A stretch of DNA of 54,059 nucleotides from Ilumatobacteraceae bacterium. Lineage in GTDB: Bacteria > Actinomycetota > Acidimicrobiia > Acidimicrobiales > Iamiaceae. Each line of letters begins with the position of its first letter. The stretch's first letter is position 1. Below are positions 48,933-54,059 of the stretch, piece after piece. A model generated the notes under the pieces. It was not told where the DNA came from and did not search any database. It saw only the letters and a list, made by a program, of their open reading frames with translations. The translations under genes and the position numbers were made by a program. Location of the stretch: the NCBI GenBank assembly GCA_025463265.1, contig JAOBWH010000197.1, positions 1 through 54,059 of the forward strand. Direction: 5' to 3'.

Positions 48933-49705
48933 CAGACGGCGCGGCCCTGGAAGTCGTCGATGAGCGAGACCTGCACCTTGCCGTCGGCCCGGCCGCCCTC
49001 CGCGGTGAAGCGGGCGATCTTCTCGGCGTAGTAGTCGCTGCGCAGATCGCCCTCGGCCAGGGCGTTGTAGGTGGGGTACAGGGCCCGGCGGGGGAGGCCG
49101 GAGTCGTTGGGACCGCTGCGGTGCGGGGTCCGGGAGTGGAACCAGAGGGTCGAGCCGGCCGGAACCTCCACCGCCTTCCACTCGTAGGACGCCACCAGGT
49201 CGGGGTGGATGCAGCCGCTGTCGTCCATGGCGAGCACCTCGTGGTGCATGCCCTCCACGACCTCGAGGCACCCGTTCTGGAGGGTGGCGTCATCGACGGC
49301 CACCATGCACGACACGTGCGAGGCGATGAACGGGTAGGCGGGGGCGTCCTGGTGCGGTGCGTACCCGGCGCCGCCCGCGAGCTTGTAGTTGACCTTCTCC
49401 TTGTAGAGCACCGCCTGCTGGCCCAGCAGCGCCGACGCCGTGTCGAGCAGCGGACCGGCGGTGAGCAGATCCCGGAGGCCGGTGTGGAACGGGATGATGT
49501 TCTCGCTGCGGCACAGCTTGGGTCCGTCGTCGGTGAGCTCCCGGTGGTGCATCCACCCGTCGCCCTCGTCGGGCCACGACGCCACCTCGTCGACCCAGCC
49601 CTGGAGCTCCGCCACCCCGGCCTCGTCGAGGGTCTGCGTGAGCAGCCACCCCGTCTCCCGGAAGTGGGCGACGCCCGATTCGAGCTCATCGGTGGTGAAC
49701 GACAT
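48932..49705 (-). CDS. PhnY-like phytanoyl-CoA dioxygenase family (Fe/2-oxoglutarate) enzyme
   Basis: A 257-residue non-haem iron, 2-oxoglutarate dioxygenase. The facial triad is His118 and Asp120 in YAPHQDAPAY and His195 in FHSRTPHRSGPN, with the 2-oxoglutarate Arg nearby. CLEVVEGMHHE is another PhyH block. Together with the HD-oxygenase gene immediately downstream it matches the phnY-phnZ pair, where PhnY hydroxylates the carbon next to phosphorus. No phosphonate transporter or transaminase lies in the window. Confidence 0.85.
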   Translation of the reverse strand: MSFTTDELESGVAHFRETGWLLTQTLDEAGVAELQGWVDEVASWPDEGDGWMHHRELTDDGPKLCRSENIIPFHTGLRDLLTAGPLLDTASALLGQQAVLYKEKVNYKLAGGAGYAPHQDAPAYPFIASHVSCMVAVDDATLQNGCLEVVEGMHHEVLAMDDSGCIHPDLVASYEWKAVEVPAGSTLWFHSRTPHRSGPNDSGLPRRALYPTYNALAEGDLRSDYYAEKIARFTAEGGRADGKVQVSLIDDFQGRAV

Positions 49706-49775
49706 GCCCCGAGTCTGCCCGGTGCCCCCAGGCCGGCGCCTGCCCGGATGCCGTCACGGGGTGAGCGGAGGCTCC

Positions 49776-49808
49776 GCCGCTGCTCACGATGAGTAGCCGC
49801 TGCTCACG
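49776..49808. repeat. Two 13-bp direct repeats, 20-bp period
   Basis: GCCGCTGCTCACG at 49776-49788 and again at 49796-49808, about two helical turns apart. GTGAGC at 49761-49766 is an inverted copy of part of the unit. The site lies in the divergent gap between the phnY-like gene and the DUF4214 gene at 49841 and could bind a regulator. Confidence 0.5.
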
Positions 49809-49840
49809 CCAAGGCGCGGGCGGAGGCCCAGGGTGGACTC

Positions 49841-51919
49841 ATGCCCCACCTTCCGCCGGTCTGCCGCCGCACCACCCGCACCATCGGTGCGAACCGCGCT
49901 CGCCGCACCGCTCGCTCACGCGCCCTGCGCACCGCTCCGCTCCTGGCCGCGTCGGTGCTGGCCGCCACCGTCCTCGCCGCGCCTGCCCCCGCGGGCGCGG
50001 CCGCCTCGGACCACCCGGTCACCAGCCGCGCTTCGGCCACGGCGACCGGCGGTCAGACCGCCGGCAGCGCCTTCAGCCCGGCCATCAGCGGCGATGGTCG
50101 GTGGGTGGCGTACCTGTCGAAGGGCCCGGGCCCCGTCCCCGGGTTCGCCCCTTCGCACCTCAACGTCTACCGGTACGACCGTGCGACCGGGGTCTCCGTC
50201 GTGGCCTCGCCCGCGGTGGCCGGCACGGGCGGCCAGGCGAACGCCGATTCCGATGACCCCCAGATCAGCGGCAACGGCCGGTACATCTCGTTCGAGTCCG
50301 ACGCGACCAACCTGGTGTCGGGTGACGGCAACGGCAAGCGGGACATCTTCCGGCGGGACCTGGTGCTGGGGACCACCCAGCTGGTGAGCCGGGTGACGGG
50401 CGGTGGGGCCGCCGGCAACCTCCCCAGCGACAACGCCACCATGTCGGCTGACGGGTCGAGCATCGCCTTCGAGTCGGCGGCGACCAACCTCGTCGCCGGG
50501 GCCGACGCCAACGGCCAGTACGACTCGTTCGTCTGGTCCGGCAACGGCCAGGTGATCCGGCTCGCGAACAAGGTGGGCGGGTCGGCGTCGAACGGCGGGA
50601 CCCTCTACCCGGCCATCAGCGCCGACGGCAGCACGGTGGCCTACCAGTCGTCGTCCTCGAACCTGCCGGTGGCTGGTGTCGGCAGCGGCGACTACGACAT
50701 CTACGTGCAACCCGCCACCGGGGGCACCATCACCCGGGCGAACGTGCCGTCCACCGGCCCCGGCGGGCCGAACCAGGGGGGTTACGTGCCGCAGATCTCC
50801 GGCGACGGGACTCGGGTCATCTTCAACTCGCAGGCGACGAACCTGGTGGCCGCCGACACCAACGCCAAGCGCGATGCCTTCCTCCGCAACCTTTCCGCCG
50901 GCACCACGACCCGCATCTCGACCAATGCGTTCGGGGGCCAGCTGACCGCCGGCGGGGACGTGTTCGGGATCAGCACCGACGGGCAGGTCACCGCCTTCCG
51001 CACGCCCGACGACCAGGTGCTCACCCTCCCCAACCCGTCCTTCCACCAGCACGTCTACGCCCGAGCCGCGAACGGCTCGATCAGCGCGATCGACCTCCGC
51101 GACGCCAACGGTGCCTTCGGCGACACGGGCAGCGGCACCGGTGCGCTGAGCGCCACCGGCCGCTACGTCGTCTTCGACAGCCTGGCCACCGACCTCGTCC
51201 GCAACGACACCAACGCCACCTGGGACGTGTTCGTCCGGGACCGCCAGGCCACGTCGGAGCCGTTCGATTCCTGGTCGGGCCTCGTCCAGCAGCAGCACAC
51301 CGACTTCACCGGGAAGCCGGCGTCGGCCGCGGTGGTCGCCGAGGAAGCGGCCCGGCTCGCGAACGGCGAGACCACCGTCGGCCGGTTCCTCGTCGACATG
51401 GCCCACGATCCGGCCTGGTCGGCGAAGCGGGGCCCGGTGATCCGCCTCTACTGGTCGTTCTTCCTGCGGGCACCCGACAAGAGCGGCATGGCCTACTGGC
51501 TGGCCAAGTCCGAGAACGGGATGAACCTGCCGACCATGGCGGAGAGGTTCGCCGTCTCGTCCGAGTTCGCCAACAGCTACGGGAAGCTCTCGGACACCGA
51601 CTTCGTCGAGCTGGTCTACGGCAACGTCCTCCAGCGGAAGGCGGACGCCGCCGGCCTCGCCCACTGGGTGGCGAAGCTCCAGACGGGGATGACCCGAGGC
51701 GGGATGATGACGCAGTTCTCCGAGTCGTCCGAGGGCAAGCGGGTCATGGCGCCCTACGTCGACGTCCTGCTGCTCCACCTGGGACTGCTCCGGGCGCTCC
51801 CGACCACGGGGGTGTTCGGCGCCGAGACCCTCGCCGTCGCCAACGGCGTGAGCCCGATCAGCCAGATCGCCGACGACCTGCGCATGACCTCCGCGTACGC
51901 CAGTCGCACGGCCAGCTGA
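49841..51919 (+). CDS. Exported WD40/TolB-like beta-propeller + DUF4214 protein
   Basis: A 692-residue secreted protein. A basic N-terminus and signal helix (LLAASVLAATVLAAPAPAGA) come first. Residues 75-470 form six to seven TolB/PD40-like blades with the repeated motif ISGDGRxVxFxSxATNLV (for example PQISGNGRYISFESDATNLV, MSADGSSIAFESAATNLV, ISGDGTRVIFNSQATNLV). Residues 500-690 are DUF4214 helices: RLYWSFFLRAPDKSGMAYWLAKSE and LVYGNVLQRKADAAGLAHWVAKLQ. It probably sits at the cell surface. The upstream gap holds 13-bp direct repeats. Confidence 0.9.
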   Translation: MPHLPPVCRRTTRTIGANRARRTARSRALRTAPLLAASVLAATVLAAPAPAGAAASDHPVTSRASATATGGQTAGSAFSPAISGDGRWVAYLSKGPGPVPGFAPSHLNVYRYDRATGVSVVASPAVAGTGGQANADSDDPQISGNGRYISFESDATNLVSGDGNGKRDIFRRDLVLGTTQLVSRVTGGGAAGNLPSDNATMSADGSSIAFESAATNLVAGADANGQYDSFVWSGNGQVIRLANKVGGSASNGGTLYPAISADGSTVAYQSSSSNLPVAGVGSGDYDIYVQPATGGTITRANVPSTGPGGPNQGGYVPQISGDGTRVIFNSQATNLVAADTNAKRDAFLRNLSAGTTTRISTNAFGGQLTAGGDVFGISTDGQVTAFRTPDDQVLTLPNPSFHQHVYARAANGSISAIDLRDANGAFGDTGSGTGALSATGRYVVFDSLATDLVRNDTNATWDVFVRDRQATSEPFDSWSGLVQQQHTDFTGKPASAAVVAEEAARLANGETTVGRFLVDMAHDPAWSAKRGPVIRLYWSFFLRAPDKSGMAYWLAKSENGMNLPTMAERFAVSSEFANSYGKLSDTDFVELVYGNVLQRKADAAGLAHWVAKLQTGMTRGGMMTQFSESSEGKRVMAPYVDVLLLHLGLLRALPTTGVFGAETLAVANGVSPISQIADDLRMTSAYASRTAS

Positions 51920-51959
51920 CCGGCCGAGCCGGACCGCAGCGACCGGGCGGCAGGCCACG

Positions 51960-51965
51960 TAGCGT
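51960..51965 (+). promoter_or_regulatory. -10 box (TAGCGT), leaderless type
   Basis: TAGCGT, 7 nt, then the GTG at 51973; no ribosome site is present. Confidence 0.5.
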
Positions 51966-51972
51966 CCACCCG

Positions 51973-52908
51973 GTGGAGAACCTGTTCCCGGTCCTGCCCT
52001 TCCGGTCGGAGCTGTACACGCCGGCCGAGCTGTTCGCCGGGTTCTCGGTGGACGATCCGGTGTCGTACGCCGCCACGCCGGACCTGCTCGCCTACCGGTC
52101 GACGCTGCTGGCGCCCAACCGGGAGGTCGGGATGCTGCGGGCGCTGCACGACCAGTCGGTCACCGAGCAGCGGACCGTCCTGCTCGAGGGGCGCCGGGTG
52201 GTGGCGGTCATGGGCGGCCACGCCCTCTCCCGAGATGCCGAGGCGTACCGCCAGGTGGCTGCGCTCGCCCGGTCGCTGACCCGGGCCGGGTTCGTGGTGG
52301 TGTCGGGCGGCGGTCCCGGCGCGATGGAGGCGACGCACCTCGGCGCCGTCCTCGCCGGCGCGGGGGATCTGGCGCTCGACGAGGCCGTCTCCGAGCTGGC
52401 GCGGGTGCCCCGGTTCCCGGACACGACCGGGCTGGTGGGGCCCGACGGCGAGTTCGACCTCGACGTGCTCGCCGCCCTGCACCGGTGGCAGCGGCCGGCG
52501 TTCGCCCTGCTCGACGAGATCGACCCGGCCGGGCGCGGCCAGAGCCTCGCCATCCCGACCTGGTTCTACGGCCACGAGCCGCCGACACCGTTCGCCACCT
52601 CGATCGCCAAGTACTTCTCGAACCCCCTGCGGGAGGACGGGCTGCTGTCGATCGCGGTCGACGGCGTGATCTACGCGCCGGGCCGGGCGGGCACCGTGCA
52701 GGAGATCTTCCAGGACGCGTCGCAGAACGTGTACCGGGTGGTCGACGGCCGGTTCAGCCCGATGGTGTTCCTCGACACCGACGGCTGCTGGACCCGCACG
52801 CTCCCCGTCCTGCCGGTCCTCCGGGAGCTGTTCGGACCCGAGGAGTACGCCCGATCGGTGCTCGTGACCACCGATCTGGGTGCGATCGCGTCCTTCCTCG
52901 GAGCCTGA
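51973..52908 (+). CDS. LOG-like Rossmann-fold nucleotide-binding protein
   Basis: A 311-residue protein related to the LOG/lysine-decarboxylase-like family. RVVAVMGGHALSRD and AGFVVVSGGGPGAMEATHLGAV form the nucleotide site. The family's PGGxGTxxE appears as APGRAGTVQEIFQDA, with Arg in place of the second Gly. LOG enzymes remove ribose phosphate from nucleotides. This longer version (with a 50-residue N-terminal extension and inserted segments) is a separate group of unknown activity. Leaderless GTG start. Confidence 0.8.
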   Translation: MENLFPVLPFRSELYTPAELFAGFSVDDPVSYAATPDLLAYRSTLLAPNREVGMLRALHDQSVTEQRTVLLEGRRVVAVMGGHALSRDAEAYRQVAALARSLTRAGFVVVSGGGPGAMEATHLGAVLAGAGDLALDEAVSELARVPRFPDTTGLVGPDGEFDLDVLAALHRWQRPAFALLDEIDPAGRGQSLAIPTWFYGHEPPTPFATSIAKYFSNPLREDGLLSIAVDGVIYAPGRAGTVQEIFQDASQNVYRVVDGRFSPMVFLDTDGCWTRTLPVLPVLRELFGPEEYARSVLVTTDLGAIASFLGA

Positions 52909-53019
52909 CGCGCCCGTGCCCGGTGCCCCGGACCGGCCCGTCCAGGGTGAGGGGTGCTTGCATCAGATGGGCCGGGAGACCACGCTGGTCCGGATGTACC
53001 CCTCTGATCGGCACCTGCG

Positions 53020-53598
53020 ATGACGGCACCTGAAGCACGGCCCAGCGGGGTCGACAGCAACATCCGCGGCCTGGCGGTGCTCGCGGTGGCGATCATCGTC
53101 GGTGTGCTGCTGCTCGTCTCCTGGGGCGACGACGGCAGCTCGAAGGTGGAGACCGGGTCGGACTCCACCACCACCACCATCGACACCAGCGACCTGGGCA
53201 CCACCACGTCATCGCCCGATGCCGCCACCACCACCGCCGCTGGCGGCGGTGGCGCCGAGCACTCGGCCTCCGAGGTGTCGGTGCTGGTCTTGAACGGGAG
53301 CGGGCAGACCGGCGTGGCGGGGTCGACCTCCACCACCATCGGCGAGGCCGGATACGTGATGAAGCCGGCGACCAACGCACCGGCCGCCGCCGAGACCACC
53401 GCCGTCTACTTCGCCGAGGGCTACGAGTCCGACGCCATCGCAGTGGCCGAGCTCCTCGGCAAGGGCACCGACACGGTGAAGCCCCTCACCGAGGCCTCGC
53501 TCGGCGGCGCTGAGGGCGACGCCGATGTGGTCGTCGTGCTCGGTGCGGACACGCCGCCGGCCTCCGACGGCTCCACCACCACGACCTCCGCCGGCTGA
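53020..53598 (+). CDS. Single-pass membrane protein with LytR C-terminal-like domain
   Basis: A 192-residue protein. One N-terminal helix (LAVLAVAIIVGVLLLVSW) is followed by a Thr/Ser-rich linker of about 45 residues. The domain then reads VSVLVLNGSGQTGVAGSTSTTIGEAGYVM, AVYFAEGYESDAIAVAELLG and ADVVVVLGADT, which is the LytR_C fold seen in actinobacterial envelope proteins. It probably faces the outside and takes part in wall polymer handling. No ribosome site or clear promoter box was seen. It lies just upstream of otsB in the same direction. Confidence 0.82.
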   Translation: MTAPEARPSGVDSNIRGLAVLAVAIIVGVLLLVSWGDDGSSKVETGSDSTTTTIDTSDLGTTTSSPDAATTTAAGGGGAEHSASEVSVLVLNGSGQTGVAGSTSTTIGEAGYVMKPATNAPAAAETTAVYFAEGYESDAIAVAELLGKGTDTVKPLTEASLGGAEGDADVVVVLGADTPPASDGSTTTTSAG

Positions 53599-53624
53599 GC
53601 CCGGGCCTCCGCCCGAGCCCTCCC

Positions 53625-54059
53625 ATGCCTGCCTCGCTGACCGACGCGGTCGCCCCGCTGCGCGCCGACCCGGCGGCGACGGTCCTGCTCTTCGACTTCG
53701 ATGGCACCCTGTCGCCGGTCGTCGACGATCCCGCCGCGGCACGCCTGCTGCCCGGGGTGGCCGACCGGCTCGGACGCCTGGCCGGGTCGTACCGGACCGT
53801 CGGAGCGGTGTCGGGCCGGCCGGTCGGGTTCCTCGCCGCGCACCTGCCGCCGTCGGTCGTGCTGTCGGGCCTGTACGGCCTCGAGTCGATGGTCGACGGA
53901 AAGGTGGTCGACCATCCCGAGGCCGAGCGCTGGCGGCCCGTGGTCGCCGCAGCGATCCGCGCCGCCGAGGCGGCCACCGCACCGGGCCGCCCCGCCCACG
54001 GCGTGCTCGTCGAGGCCAAGGGCCTGTCGATCACCCTGCACACGCGTCGGCGGCCGGAC
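53625..54059 (+). CDS. otsB: Trehalose-6-phosphate phosphatase, N-terminal part (runs off the window)
   Basis: 145 codons to the window end. LLFDFDGTLSPVV carries the HAD nucleophile Asp24 and acid Asp26. VGAVSGRPVGFLAAHLPPSVVLSGLYGLE is the next OtsB block, and AHGVLVEAKGLSITLHTR the start of the cap region. It removes phosphate from trehalose 6-phosphate. Only 26 bp separate it from the LytR_C gene, so the two are probably co-transcribed. The C-terminal metal-binding motif lies outside the window. Confidence 0.9.
   Translation, partial: MPASLTDAVAPLRADPAATVLLFDFDGTLSPVVDDPAAARLLPGVADRLGRLAGSYRTVGAVSGRPVGFLAAHLPPSVVLSGLYGLESMVDGKVVDHPEAERWRPVVAAAIRAAEAATAPGRPAHGVLVEAKGLSITLHTRRRPD

Overview
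This is a stretch of very GC-rich chromosome with about 55 tightly packed genes on both strands. Many genes start with GTG, many overlap by 1-7 nt, and many promoters place a TAnnnT -10 box only 6-8 nt before the start codon, implying leaderless mRNAs. With a TIGR03084 (mycothiol-linked type) protein, DUF6325/SHOCT pairs, DUF2252, DUF4214 surface proteins and a complete trehalose-phosphatase motif, this points to Actinomycetota. Acidimicrobiia (Iamia/Ilumatobacter-like) is my best guess, by inference only. I see no insertion sequence, integrase, CRISPR array, phage or plasmid genes, so it reads as ordinary host chromosome.

Layout. 1-5600: end of an ABC-F ATPase, an FdhF/YdeP molybdopterin oxidoreductase, a secreted M23 peptidase, a YcnI-like anchored protein, a frame-broken DUF4383 gene and tRNA-Thr(UGU). 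5800-7470: a TetR regulator divergent from an AurF-like diiron oxygenase with a perfect 21-bp operator in the promoter spacer. 7470-12550: an envelope or polysaccharide island with a PP-loop ATPase, a FemAB/BioF2-type GNAT, a polysaccharide deacetylase and two GT4 glycosyltransferases. 12640-16165: Uma2 nuclease, AlkZ-like glycosylase, a small protein, a YihY remnant and a nitronate monooxygenase.

16261-23986 is one long operon for branched or terpenoid acyl-CoA catabolism: carboxylase beta and alpha subunits, AtuA-like DUF1446 protein, TetR, TIGR03084 protein and enoyl-CoA hydratase. 23997-33627 holds a DHA2 efflux pump, LURP-one protein, SHOCT/DUF6325 genes, DUF2252 plus a membrane-anchored kinase facing a PAP2 phosphatase, and an RDD protein with eleven 9-residue repeats. 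33664-39320 is a minus-strand run of lipoprotein, acyltransferase, MoxR, DUF58 and a transglutaminase-operon-type membrane protein that lacks a transglutaminase domain.

39394-54059: a Cys-rich protein, a lipoprotein, an FAD amine oxidase, glutathione peroxidase, a TetR-hydroxylase operon with an operator over its own start codon, a PAS-PAS-GGDEF-EAL protein, two DUF4214 exported proteins flanking a PhnY/PhnZ-like oxidative phosphonate pair, a LOG-like protein, a LytR_C-type protein and the start of otsB.

The strongest candidates for something undescribed are the PP-loop/GNAT pair within the glycosyltransferase island, the RDD nonapeptide-repeat protein, and the MoxR-DUF58 operon with a non-catalytic partner. 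The window-wide leaderless promoter grammar is the best-supported general observation.
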